Assembly: GCA_017396005.1 (NCBI GenBank)
Contig: JAFQNG010000035.1
Span: 1 to 32,416 of the forward strand
Source: Desulfovibrio sp.
GTDB lineage: Bacteria > Desulfobacterota > Desulfovibrionia > Desulfovibrionales > Desulfovibrionaceae
Direction of reading: 5' to 3'
DNA length: 32,416 bases
The notes under the pieces are model-generated. The model was given only the letters and a program-made list of their open reading frames with translations, was not told the DNA's origin and did no database searches. Each line of letters begins with the position of its first letter. The stretch's first letter is position 1. Of this stretch, positions 23,852 to 31,270 are shown piece after piece. The position numbers and the translations under genes were made by a program.

Positions 23852-25309
23852 CTATCCTGCACTTTCAGATGGCGGAGGCATCCAGTCAGGCGCCATATCC
23901 TCAAAAGAGGTATACGGCGACATATACATAAGCTCAGCCACACCCACAGGGCCGTTACGCTGTTTACCGATGATGATCTCGGCCACACCCTGCGGAGGAC
24001 GGTCAGCAGGCTTCTGATGTTTGTAGACATCATCACGGTAGACAAACATGATGACATCGGCATCCTGCTCAATAGCACCGGATTCTCGCAGGTCCGAAAG
24101 CATGGGGCGCTTGTCCCCACGTTCCTCCACCTTGCGGTTGAGTTGCGAAAGAGCCACCACGGGTACGTCCATCTCTTTGGCAAGGCCCTTGAGAGAGCGG
24201 GAGATATCTGAAATTTCCAGTTCGCGTGAATCTGTGCGGCGGCTGGTACGCATGAGCTGCAGATAGTCCACCACAACCAGGCCCAGGCCTTTTTCAGCCT
24301 TGAGACGACGAGCGCGGGCACGCAGCTCCAGAGTGCTCAGGGCCGGGGTATCGTCAATGAAGATAGGTGCGCGCGCCACCACGTCGGCAGCTGTATAAAG
24401 GCGGTTCCAGTCCTCATCATTGAGCAGTGAAGGCCTGCGCAGCCTGGAAAGATCTACCTTGCCCCAGGCCGCCAGCATGCGCTGCATAAGCTGTTCCTTG
24501 CTCATTTCAAGAGAAAAGACAGCTACTGGTATATTTTGCCGTATGGCCGCATGCATGGCCATGCAGAGCGAAAAGGCTGTCTTACCCATGCTGGGGCGCG
24601 CAGCCACAATAATCAGATCTGATGGCTGGAGACCAGCTGTGAGTTTATCCAGACGAGTATATCCTGTAGTCACGCCCGTGATGACATCATTGGAGGCTGC
24701 CAGTTTGGAGAGATTTTCAAAAACCTTGTCCAGCAGCTCTCTGGATCCGGCAAAATTTCGCCCGGTAGTACGCTGCGAGATGGAAAAGACAGCCTGCTCA
24801 GATTCATCCAGCAGAGAGTTCACTTCGCGCGATGCATCGTAGCAGTTGCCAATGATGTTTGAACAGGCATTAATCAGGCCACGCTGCAGGGCTTTATCTC
24901 GTACGATGACAGCATAGTAGTCGGCATTGGCGCCCGATACAACAGCCTGGCTCAGGTCTGCCAGATAGACGGCTCCACCAGCTTCTTCCAGCTTGCCAGA
25001 GCTTTTGAGCTGCTCTGCCAGTGAGACAAGATCAATAGGGGCCGACTTCCGATAGAGATCCAGAAAAGCCTGAAAGATACATATATGAGCGGGCAGATAG
25101 AAATCGCTGGCCGAAATGGTGTCAACGATGCTGTGCATGATGGGCGGATTGAGCAGTACACCGCCAAGTACAGCCTGCTCTGCCTCGACACTGTGCGGCG
25201 GTACACGCCGCAGCAGGTCTGCCTCGACCTGTCGAACGCGACCGCCAGAAGACGAACTGCCCCCGACCTCACGGCCGGGGGCAGTTCTGTAAGTATTATC
25301 AGCAGGCAT
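23852..25309 (-). CDS. dnaB: replicative DNA helicase DnaB
   Basis: DnaB is the hexameric helicase at the replication fork. The 485 residues have an N-terminal domain (about 35-140) starting PPHSVEAEQAVLGG, a linker helix and a RecA-type domain with Walker A ARPSMGKT at 237-244, the catalytic Glu268 in FSLEMS, Walker B LVVVDYLQL around Asp348, and LSQLNRKVEERGDKRP. The first 25 residues are an unconserved Gly/Ser-rich extension whose DNA forms a 12-bp hairpin. It lies 12 nt after rplI in the rpsF-rpsR-rplI-dnaB order common in bacteria. No intein is present. Confidence 0.98.
   Translation of the reverse strand: MPADNTYRTAPGREVGGSSSSGGRVRQVEADLLRRVPPHSVEAEQAVLGGVLLNPPIMHSIVDTISASDFYLPAHICIFQAFLDLYRKSAPIDLVSLAEQLKSSGKLEEAGGAVYLADLSQAVVSGANADYYAVIVRDKALQRGLINACSNIIGNCYDASREVNSLLDESEQAVFSISQRTTGRNFAGSRELLDKVFENLSKLAASNDVITGVTTGYTRLDKLTAGLQPSDLIIVAARPSMGKTAFSLCMAMHAAIRQNIPVAVFSLEMSKEQLMQRMLAAWGKVDLSRLRRPSLLNDEDWNRLYTAADVVARAPIFIDDTPALSTLELRARARRLKAEKGLGLVVVDYLQLMRTSRRTDSRELEISDISRSLKGLAKEMDVPVVALSQLNRKVEERGDKRPMLSDLRESGAIEQDADVIMFVYRDDVYKHQKPADRPPQGVAEIIIGKQRNGPVGVAELMYMSPYTSFEDMAPDWMPPPSESAG
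25254..25287 (-). promoter_or_regulatory. 12-bp perfect hairpin in the dnaB 5' coding region
   Basis: 25254-25265 and 25276-25287 are exact reverse complements with a 10-nt loop, lying about 22-55 nt into dnaB and 35-68 nt after the rplI stop. No T-run follows. It could limit transcription or translation of dnaB relative to the ribosomal proteins (inference). Confidence 0.7.
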
Positions 25310-25321
25310 GGCCTACAGGAT

Positions 25322-25825
25322 CTATGCTTCAGCGGCTTCAGATTCGGGAGCAGGAGCAGCTTCCTCTTCTTCAATCACCGGAGCATCGGAAACGACCTTC
25401 ACCGGCACCACGGCAATGACGCTGGCATGCAGACGCACTCGCACAGGGTGCTCACCAAGAGAGCGGATGGGAGCATCCATAAGGATACGCCGACGATCCA
25501 CTTCTACACCAAGAGCAGCCAGAGCGTCACCAATGATGGTGGTCGTCACTGAACCGTAGAGCTTGTCATTGTCACCCACATGCATGGGAATAACTACGTC
25601 CAGCGCTTCCAGACGGGCCTGCAGGACCTGAGCTTCGGCACGCAGAGCATCCATACGCGCCTGCAGCTTCTTGCGTTCCTGCTCAAAAATCTTCAGGTTC
25701 GCCTCACTGGCCACCATGGCCAGGCCCTGAGGAAGAAGATAATTACGGCCATAGCCGGCCTTCACAGTAACCACATCGCCAAGAGAGCCGAGATTTTCAA
25801 CATCAGCGCGAAGTATCAGTTTCAT
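25322..25825 (-). CDS. rplI: 50S ribosomal protein L9
   Basis: L9 is an elongated protein at the base of the L1 stalk. The 167 residues start MKLILRADVENLGSLGDVV with GYGRNYLLPQGLA (25-37), then the long central helix (about 42-75) and the C-terminal domain with PIRSLGEHPV. The last 20 residues are an acidic Glu/Ala/Pro tail, making the protein somewhat longer than the usual 148-150. GGGAGG precedes the ATG. It lies between rpsR and dnaB. Confidence 0.97.
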   Translation of the reverse strand: MKLILRADVENLGSLGDVVTVKAGYGRNYLLPQGLAMVASEANLKIFEQERKKLQARMDALRAEAQVLQARLEALDVVIPMHVGDNDKLYGSVTTTIIGDALAALGVEVDRRRILMDAPIRSLGEHPVRVRLHASVIAVVPVKVVSDAPVIEEEEAAPAPESEAAEA

Positions 25826-25837
25826 GCTGTGCCTCCC

Positions 25838-26101
25838 TTAAATAGTGCTCTTTTTCTTGACGACAGAATCATGCGTAGCCGTATAGATGAGCAGGGCCAT
25901 CTGACGGGCACGTTTGATCTCACGGGTCAGCAGACGCTGATGGTGTGCGCAGGTACCGGTAATACGCCGAGCAATGATCTTGCCGCGTTCGGTGATAAAA
26001 TCACGCAGGATATCAGGGCGCTTATAGTTCAGAGGCAGTTCCTTGTCTGCACAGAAGCGGCAGAACTTGCGGCGCGGGGCAAACTTTTTCTTGAAGGCCA
26101 T
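25838..26101 (-). CDS. rpsR: 30S ribosomal protein S18
   Basis: S18 binds S6 on the 30S platform. The 87 residues show the family pattern FCRFCADK (Cys14, Cys17), [20 protein letters not shown] and [22 protein letters not shown]. The two N-terminal Cys, Cys51 and nearby His could bind zinc, as proposed for Cys-rich S18 forms. The start directly abuts the rpsF stop codon, and a GGGGAGG ribosome-binding site lies within the end of rpsF. Confidence 0.97.
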   Translation of the reverse strand: MAFKKKFAPRRKFCRFCADKELPLNYKRPDILRDFITERGKIIARRITGTCAHHQRLLTREIKRARQMALLIYTATHDSVVKKKSTI

Positions 26102-26410
26102 TTAGGCAACCTCCCCGGCCACTTCATCGGCCAGCTTGACGGTGACAAACTTGAAGATGCCGTCGGTAATCCTGATATTACGTTCCAGCTCGGCCACCAG
26201 CTGGGCCGGAGCAGTGTATTCCAGACGTACATAATAGCCACGCATGAGCTTGCGTACGGGATAGGCCAGATCACGCATGCCCCAGTGATCTGCTTCGGCA
26301 AGAACGCCGCCTTCACGCTCGATGACCGCCTTCAACGCGCTGAGGATGCCCTCACGGTTATCGGCGGAAAGCTCCGGCGAAAGGAGCAGCAGGGTTTCGA
26401 ATTTCCGCAT
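26102..26410 (-). CDS. rpsF: 30S ribosomal protein S6
   Basis: S6 pairs with S18 on the 30S platform. The 102 residues begin MRKFETLLLLSPEL and include ADHWGMRDLAYPVRKLMRGYYVRLEY and the C-terminal strand. ATG 26410 is chosen because GGAG lies 7 nt upstream and it starts the conserved fold; upstream in-frame starts would overlap the promoter. A strong promoter (26475-26503) gives a leader of about 58 nt able to fold over the ribosome-binding site. Confidence 0.97.
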   Translation of the reverse strand: MRKFETLLLLSPELSADNREGILSALKAVIEREGGVLAEADHWGMRDLAYPVRKLMRGYYVRLEYTAPAQLVAELERNIRITDGIFKFVTVKLADEVAGEVA

Positions 26411-26417
26411 TTCGGTT

Positions 26418-26458
26418 CTCCTTTTGGATTGGACAGCCCACGCCAAGTCAGACAGGAG
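26418..26458 (-). promoter_or_regulatory. rpsF leader structure sequestering the RBS
   Basis: On the minus strand CTCCT (26458-26454) can pair with the Shine-Dalgarno AGGAG (26422-26418), with an inner TTGG/CCAA pair (26446-26443 with 26432-26429). In several bacteria the S6:S18 complex binds the rpsF leader to repress the operon; this structure is in the right place, but the known motif is not confirmed. Confidence 0.4.
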
Positions 26459-26474
26459 TGAGCAAGGAACGGGT

Positions 26475-26503
26475 TTCATACAATCAGAGAAAGATGCTGT
26501 CAA
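26475..26503 (-). promoter_or_regulatory. promoter of the rpsF-rpsR-rplI-dnaB operon
   Basis: On the minus strand a perfect TTGACA (26503-26498), a 17-nt spacer and TATGAA (26480-26475, four of six). The stop codon TGA of the upstream LarE-like gene lies inside the -35 box, so the two operons are packed end to end. Confidence 0.6.
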
Positions 26504-27312
26504 GTCTGTCCATCGTTCATCATGCTGTCGTAGAAGCCGCTTACCTGCCCCACAGTCTGCAGTCTGCAACCTGCAAAACCGTATGTGTCCAAAACGCTTT
26601 TCAGGCGGGGGCGTAAGCTTTCAGGCAGGGCTGTCAGCTGCAGAACAGGCGCAGGAGTAAGCCGCAGACGAAAATCGCCGACAGCGGACATGCCTGGCAG
26701 GGCCATCAGGGCCGTTTCTGCAGCGGCAAGACTGGCCAGTGCAGATGCGCTGGGGGCAATGCCATAGGCAAGTCTGGTCAAAAGGCAGGGGCGAGCCTGC
26801 TGGTCTGGCCTGTCCAGGCCGGTCTCTGCGGCCAGGGCATGTATCTCTGCCTTTCCCAGCCCTGCCTCTGCCAGGGGTGAGCGTACCCCTGCTTCAGCCA
26901 GAGCACGCAGGCCGGGACGAAAGGCCCGTGTATCGTCCGCATTGCTGCCATCGCACAGTGGCAGTGCCTGCAGACCGTGAGTCCGCAGGCTTTCTCGCAA
27001 AGCTCGGATCAGTCCGCGTTTGCAGGCATAACAGCGCTCACGACTGTTCACGGCAACTTCTGGCAGGGGCAGAGGGTCAAAGGGCACAGACAGCATCTTC
27101 AGGCCGCAGGTCTGTGCCCAGCCTCGGGCAGCCATGCTTTCTGCTGCTGCCATGTGTGGCCCCTGAGCGTGCAGAGCAACGGGCTCACAACCGCACAGTC
27201 GGGCTGCATGACAGAGAAAACGACTGTCCAGACCACCCGAGAAAGCCACGGCCAGACCGGGCAGACCGTTCAGGATATGTCGTAACGCTGCGGGCAGCTT
27301 CCGCGCTACCAC
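26500..27312 (-). CDS. LarE-like ATP-dependent sulfur transferase (PP-loop)
   Basis: A 270-residue PP-loop protein related to LarE, which adenylates a substrate and donates sulfur from its own Cys during nickel-pincer cofactor synthesis. The PP-loop SGGLDS is at 25-30, RCYACK gives a CxxC at Cys94/Cys97, and [14 protein letters not shown] at 121-134 matches the family. Cys176 in the PCL motif corresponds to the sacrificial Cys known from LarE. The start is GTG 27312 and overlaps the hisF stop by 7 nt, so it is in the hisH-hisF operon. No larA, larB or larC is nearby, so the true substrate is open. Confidence 0.8.
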   Translation of the reverse strand: MVARKLPAALRHILNGLPGLAVAFSGGLDSRFLCHAARLCGCEPVALHAQGPHMAAAESMAARGWAQTCGLKMLSVPFDPLPLPEVAVNSRERCYACKRGLIRALRESLRTHGLQALPLCDGSNADDTRAFRPGLRALAEAGVRSPLAEAGLGKAEIHALAAETGLDRPDQQARPCLLTRLAYGIAPSASALASLAAAETALMALPGMSAVGDFRLRLTPAPVLQLTALPESLRPRLKSVLDTYGFAGCRLQTVGQVSGFYDSMMNDGQT

Positions 27313-28097
27313 GTCAGGCGTACCTGTGCACCATGCTCAGCCATATATTCCTTGCACTGGCGGATAGTGTATTCACCGTAATGCACTATGGATGCAATAA
27401 GCGCCGCTGAAGCGCCGCCGCCATGTGCACTCACGTCTACTGCTTCAAACATATGCCGGGGATGCCCTGCGCCGCCTGAAGCGATGACAGGGATAGATAC
27501 AGCATTGACAACAGCCCGTGTCAGACGCAGTTCATAGCCGTCTTTGGTACCGTCGGCATCAATGGAATTGACGCAGAGCTCCCCGGCGCCCAAAGCTTCG
27601 CAACGCCGGGCCCAGGCTATAGCATCAAGGCCGGTACGCTTTCGCCCGCCATGGATGACAATTTCATAGCCTGAAGGGATGGTTTCGCTCACAGGTACGG
27701 CCAGCACATCCATACCGACCACAATGGCCTGCGAGCCAAAAGCGGCCGCACCCTCGCCCACCAGAGCAGGATCTTTGACTGCTGCCGAATTAATTGAGAC
27801 TTTTTCCGCCCCGGCCAGCAGCACGGCGCGCATATCTTCTACGCTGGCGATGCCGCCACCCACACTGAAGGGAATAAAAATTTCAGCGGCCACGCGTTCC
27901 ACAACGTCCAGAAAAATGCCACGCGCTTCGGCTGAGGCCGTGATATCGTAGAAAACGATTTCGTCAGCGCCTTCCTCATAATACCGACGTGCGCTGGCAA
28001 CAGGGTCGCCTATATCCACATTGCCCTGAAACTTGACGCCCTTGGTCAAACGGCCGTTGCGTACGTCCAGGCAGGGGATGACCCGTTTACTGAGCAT
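27306..28097 (-). CDS. hisF: imidazole glycerol phosphate synthase, cyclase subunit HisF
   Basis: HisF uses ammonia from HisH to form imidazole glycerol phosphate and AICAR in histidine synthesis. The 263 residues form a (beta-alpha)8 barrel with catalytic Asp11 in CLDV and Asp130 in GMDV, plus VGGGI near 80-84, SINSAAV and the phosphate loop ASGGAG. An AGGAGG ribosome-binding site precedes the ATG. It overlaps hisH by 11 nt upstream and the LarE-like gene by 7 nt downstream, so all three are tightly coupled. Confidence 0.97.
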   Translation of the reverse strand: MLSKRVIPCLDVRNGRLTKGVKFQGNVDIGDPVASARRYYEEGADEIVFYDITASAEARGIFLDVVERVAAEIFIPFSVGGGIASVEDMRAVLLAGAEKVSINSAAVKDPALVGEGAAAFGSQAIVVGMDVLAVPVSETIPSGYEIVIHGGRKRTGLDAIAWARRCEALGAGELCVNSIDADGTKDGYELRLTRAVVNAVSIPVIASGGAGHPRHMFEAVDVSAHGGGASAALIASIVHYGEYTIRQCKEYMAEHGAQVRLTW

Positions 28098-28728
28098 GGT
28101 GCACCTCCTGACAATAGCGGTAGAAATTTTGCAGCATGGTCAGTCCTGGTCTGCCGCTTTTTTCCATGTGAAACTGGGCAGCCCACAGGCCATCCCGCCC
28201 GTAAAGCGAGCAGAATCCCCGGCCATAACGCGTTGTCGCGATGACCAGATCAGATGCGGGTTCCACATAATAGCTGTGCACAAAATAAAATTCTGCATCA
28301 GGTTCCACCCCCTCAAGAAGGCGACAGGGAGCCTGGACATGCAGACGATTCCAGCCCATATGTGGAACAGGTGCGGGGCTGCCGTCTTCCTGCCTGAGCC
28401 CATCTTCAAAACACCGGCACAGACCAGGCAGTATATCCAGCGTGTGCGTCTGATTCTCCTGGCTGTGGGTGAGCAGTATCTGACAGCCCAGACAGATGCC
28501 CAGCAGAGGCTGCCCGACAGCAACTGCCTGGCGCAGTGTATCATCCAAACCGCTTTCGGTCAGGGCCGTCATGGCCTGCCCGGCTGCGCCGACACCCGGA
28601 AAGATGATGCCCCAGGCGTTTTTCAGCCGCTCTGCATCGGCCGTGATCTCACAGGGTATAGCCAAATGTTCCAGCGCACGGCGCACGCTGGTCTGATTGC
28701 CTGCCTTGTAATCCAGAATGGCCAGCAT
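28087..28728 (-). CDS. hisH: imidazole glycerol phosphate synthase, glutamine amidotransferase subunit HisH
   Basis: HisH hydrolyses glutamine and feeds ammonia to HisF. The 213 residues carry the oxyanion-side PGVG near 44-47, the nucleophile Cys79 in GICLGCQ, and His187/Glu189 in FHMEKSG. Most relatives have FHPEKS, so Met188 is a small variation. It is the first gene of a minus-strand operon. A candidate promoter lies at 28786-28814, and AGGA precedes the ATG. Other histidine genes are not in this window. Confidence 0.96.
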   Translation of the reverse strand: MLAILDYKAGNQTSVRRALEHLAIPCEITADAERLKNAWGIIFPGVGAAGQAMTALTESGLDDTLRQAVAVGQPLLGICLGCQILLTHSQENQTHTLDILPGLCRCFEDGLRQEDGSPAPVPHMGWNRLHVQAPCRLLEGVEPDAEFYFVHSYYVEPASDLVIATTRYGRGFCSLYGRDGLWAAQFHMEKSGRPGLTMLQNFYRYCQEVHHAQ

Positions 28729-28785
28729 AGTTCATCCTTTTTATATTTCCCATTGGCAGCAGTGTTCCTGCTCTTCCTGAGTACC

Positions 28786-28814
28786 CTTATACGCTGCAGG
28801 CCCACCGACCACAA
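28786..28814 (-). promoter_or_regulatory. candidate hisH promoter
   Basis: On the minus strand TTGTGG (28814-28809), a 17-nt spacer and TATAAG (28791-28786, five of six). The predicted leader before hisH is about 50 nt. Confidence 0.35.
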
Positions 28815-28863
28815 GACATGGCAACAGCATGGTTCTGCAGCCTGTCAGGCTCAGATATTTTTG

Positions 28864-28892
28864 ATGACATCCATATTTATCACGTTTATACT
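28864..28892 (+). promoter_or_regulatory. promoter of the TauE/SafE permease gene
   Basis: ATGACA (28864-28869, five of six), a 17-nt spacer and TATACT (28887-28892, five of six). The start near 28899 gives a leader of about 27 nt with AGGAGG at 28915-28920. Confidence 0.55.
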
Positions 28893-28905
28893 AAAAACCG
28901 TGATA
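28878..28905 (+). promoter_or_regulatory. palindromic operator candidate over the permease promoter
   Basis: TATCACG (28878-28884) and CGTGATA (28899-28905) are exact reverse complements 14 nt apart, centred on the -10 box and reaching the predicted start site. The half-site spacing of two helical turns suits a dimeric repressor. The regulator is unknown. Confidence 0.45.
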
Positions 28906-28925
28906 GTCTGGTCCAGGAGGTGATC

Positions 28926-29819
28926 ATGTTCTTTCCTACTGCTGGTATTGAATGCTCTCCTTTGCTGCCTTTTTGCGCAGCGCTTGGCGTATCCTTTTTC
29001 ACTTCCATGGGGGGGGTATCCGGGGCCTTTCTCCTCCTCCCCTTTCAGATGAGTGTGCTGGGCTATACCAACCCCAGCGTCAGTGCCACCAATCAGTTTT
29101 TCAATGTGCTGGCCTGCCCGGCCGGAGTCTGGCGGTACTGGCGCGAAGGCCGTCTGCTCTGGCCGCTGGCTCTGGTCATCGCGGCAGGTACTCTGCCCGG
29201 CGTTTTTATTGGAGCCCTCATACGCATACATCTTTTACCCGACCCGAAAACCTTCAAGATCTTTGCCGGCCTGGTTCTGCTGTATATTGGTCTGCGCATG
29301 CTGCGCGACCTCTGGCGCGCCCGTCGTGCCGGGCAGGCCGCCGTAAAAAACCCGTCTTCAGGTACATCCATCTGCCGCATACTCTCCTGGAACAGGCACC
29401 ATCTGCTTTTCGGTTATGAAGAGCAGGAGTACCGTGTTTCCTGTAAGGGCCTAGCCCTGCTCAGCCTGGTGGTCGGCCTGGTAGGTGGGGCCTATGGTAT
29501 CGGCGGCGGCGCCATTATGGCTCCTTTTCTGGTGTCCATGCTGGGTCTGCCCGTGCACGCTGTGGCCGGAGCAGCTCTTTCTGCCACCTTTCTGACTTCT
29601 GTGGCGGGCGTGGTATTCTACAGCCTGCTGGCACCGCTGCACTCCGGCCTGACTGTGGCCCCAGACTGGAGGCTCGGGCTGCTGCTGGGCCTGGGAGGCA
29701 TGTGCGGCATGTACCTTGGGGCCCGTTGCCAGAAGTTTGTGCCGGCCCGTTATATTAAATACATGCTGGCAGCCATTTTGCTCTTTACAGCCTGGCGCTA
29801 TTTGGGCCAAGCTCTCTGA
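28926..29819 (+). CDS. TauE/SafE family transmembrane exporter
   Basis: A 297-residue inner-membrane protein of the TauE/SafE (DUF81) family, with two repeats of about four hydrophobic segments. The N-terminal repeat holds MGGVSGAFLLLPFQ and SATNQFFN; the C-terminal repeat holds GAYGIGGGAIMAPFLV and AGAALSATFLTS. A polar loop of about 50 residues (about 120-175) joins them. Family members have been linked to export of sulfite or other small organic anions, but substrate cannot be told from sequence. ATG 28926 follows AGGAGG by 5 nt, a near-perfect site; upstream in-frame starts are unlikely. An eight-G run (29009-29016) falls in the first membrane segment. murI follows after 20 nt. Confidence 0.9.
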   Translation: MFFPTAGIECSPLLPFCAALGVSFFTSMGGVSGAFLLLPFQMSVLGYTNPSVSATNQFFNVLACPAGVWRYWREGRLLWPLALVIAAGTLPGVFIGALIRIHLLPDPKTFKIFAGLVLLYIGLRMLRDLWRARRAGQAAVKNPSSGTSICRILSWNRHHLLFGYEEQEYRVSCKGLALLSLVVGLVGGAYGIGGGAIMAPFLVSMLGLPVHAVAGAALSATFLTSVAGVVFYSLLAPLHSGLTVAPDWRLGLLLGLGGMCGMYLGARCQKFVPARYIKYMLAAILLFTAWRYLGQAL

Positions 29820-29839
29820 GCAGAAAGGATGCACCTGCC

Positions 29840-30670
29840 ATGAACGACACCCGTACGCTGCCTGTCGCCCTTTTTGATTCGGGCGTAGGTGGTCTTACTG
29901 TACTCAAGGCCCTGCAGCAGACACTGCCTGGCGAGGAACTGCTTTATCTGGGAGATACCGCCCGTCTGCCCTACGGCACCAAAGGCCGGGATACCATAGT
30001 GCGTTATACCCTGCTGGCTGCGCGCCTGCTGGTAAGCCGCGGGGCCAAGATGCTGGTGGTTGCCTGCAATACAGCGACCTCTGCAGCGCTGCAGACATTG
30101 CAGGAGGCCCTGTACCCCCTGCCCGTGGTAGGCGTGGTGGAGCCGGGAGCACAGGCTGCAGCGACAGCCAGCCGCAATGGCGAAATTGTGGTCATCGCCA
30201 CAGAGGCTACCATCAGCGGCGGTGCCTATCAGCAGGCTATCATGCGCATATGCCCGGAAGCTCGCGTGCGGGGGCGTGCCTGTACCCTCTTTGTGCCCAT
30301 GGCTGAGGAAGGTCTTATGCAGGGCCCTCTGGCCGAGGGGCTGGCCCATCACTATCTGGATGATATTTTCAGCCCGGCCGTTACGGCTCCCCGACCGGAT
30401 ACGCTGCTGCTGGGTTGTACGCATTTTCCCCTTTTGCAGGATGCCCTGCAAAAAGTAGTCGGGGCCTCAGTGCGTATTGTGGATTCTGCAGCTACTACGG
30501 CTGTCTGTGTGGCAGAACAGCTTGCCCGCATGGGCCTGCTGCGTCAGGATACGACACAGGGGCGCTGCCATTTCATGACTACTGATAATAAAGAACGCTT
30601 CGTACGCACTGGCAGTCTTTTTCTGGGCAGCCCCCTGCATAATGCAGATGTAGAACTGGTGGATCTTTGA
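29840..30670 (+). CDS. murI: glutamate racemase
   Basis: MurI makes D-glutamate for peptidoglycan. The 276 residues contain the opening FDSGVGGLTV (12-21), GDTARLPYGTKG, the catalytic Cys76 in ACNTAT and Cys193 in GCTHFPLL, with TEATI near 121-125. AAGGA lies upstream of the ATG. It lies 20 nt after the permease stop and is probably co-transcribed with it. No T-tailed terminator follows before the HU promoter. Confidence 0.97.
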   Translation: MNDTRTLPVALFDSGVGGLTVLKALQQTLPGEELLYLGDTARLPYGTKGRDTIVRYTLLAARLLVSRGAKMLVVACNTATSAALQTLQEALYPLPVVGVVEPGAQAAATASRNGEIVVIATEATISGGAYQQAIMRICPEARVRGRACTLFVPMAEEGLMQGPLAEGLAHHYLDDIFSPAVTAPRPDTLLLGCTHFPLLQDALQKVVGASVRIVDSAATTAVCVAEQLARMGLLRQDTTQGRCHFMTTDNKERFVRTGSLFLGSPLHNADVELVDL

Positions 30671-30721
30671 CTCTGCCAGGCAGAAGAATTCAAGTATTCC
30701 TGCATGTTCACGCATTTCTGG

Positions 30722-30750
30722 TTGACATGCAGCCCGGCTTTCCTTAGAGG
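30722..30750 (+). promoter_or_regulatory. possible upstream HU promoter
   Basis: A perfect TTGACA (30722-30727) with a 17-nt spacer to TAGAGG (30745-30750), a poor -10. It may be a second, weaker promoter in tandem with the one at 30762-30790. Confidence 0.25.
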
Positions 30751-30761
30751 AAAACGAAAGC

Positions 30762-30790
30762 TTGTCCACTGGCGTGAGCCGGTGTATTAT
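30762..30790 (+). promoter_or_regulatory. HU gene promoter
   Basis: TTGTCC (30762-30767), a 17-nt spacer and TATTAT (30785-30790, five of six). The start near 30797 gives a leader of about 107 nt. Confidence 0.6.
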
Positions 30791-30816
30791 GCACTAAGCA
30801 TGGATATGGCCGAAAG

Positions 30817-30834
30817 ACTTGCTGTGTAGCAAGT
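30817..30834 (+). promoter_or_regulatory. hairpin in the HU leader
   Basis: ACTTGCT and AGCAAGT form a seven-pair stem with a GTGT loop, followed by the palindrome TACCGGTA and a GGGG-CAT-CCCC hairpin near 30862. The leader is therefore strongly structured. Confidence 0.5.
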
Positions 30835-30903
30835 ACCGGTACAGGTCTGTGAGGTTCTGATATCGGGGCATCCCCCATAATTTCTGTCTGATGGAGAATG
30901 ATC

Positions 30904-31179
30904 ATGACGAAAGCTGAGCTTGTTGAAAAGATCTACGCCAAGGCCGGGCTGCCCACCAAAGCCAAAGCCGAAGAAGCCCTTGAGGCCGTTGTCTCTTCAT
31001 TGCGTGACGCTCTTGCTGCTGGTGAAACCGTGACCTTTACAGGCTTTGGCAGCTTTAAGGTCGTTTCCCGCGCTGCCCGTAAGGGGCGTAACCCCCGCAC
31101 CGGTGAAGAAATTACCATCCCTGCCAGCAAAATCGCCAAGTTTACCCCAGGTAAAGGTCTGAAAGACGCCATCAAGTAA
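30904..31179 (+). CDS. HU-family DNA-binding protein
   Basis: A 91-residue nucleoid protein of the HU/IHF family, starting MTKAELVEKIYAKAG and carrying GFGSFKVVSRAARKGRNPRTGEEI (the DNA-clamping arm with RNP) and the end KFTPGKGLKDAI. The GFGSF and RNPRTG motifs suit HU rather than a specific IHF subunit. ATG 30904 is preferred over in-frame ATG 30898 because GGAG lies 7 nt upstream. It is a single-gene unit with its own promoter, structured leader and terminator. Confidence 0.96.
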   Translation: MTKAELVEKIYAKAGLPTKAKAEEALEAVVSSLRDALAAGETVTFTGFGSFKVVSRAARKGRNPRTGEEITIPASKIAKFTPGKGLKDAIK

Positions 31180-31204
31180 TCAGATCGCAGCAACAGCTTC
31201 TTCG

Positions 31205-31237
31205 GCGGCGTCCACATGAGGTACGCCGCTTTTTTTT
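31205..31237 (+). terminator. HU gene terminator
   Basis: GCGGCGT (31205-31211) pairs with ACGCCGC (31223-31229), followed by eight T. It lies 26 nt after the HU stop and ahead of the convergent minus-strand gene. Confidence 0.88.
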
Positions 31238-31270
31238 ATCTCGCTCTGCAACAAGTATGGCAAGGTTATA

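Noticed and set aside
23734-24321. 195-codon minus-strand frame overlapping the dnaB 3' end
   Set aside because: It is a frame-shifted reading of dnaB, with Trp/Arg-rich content and no motifs.
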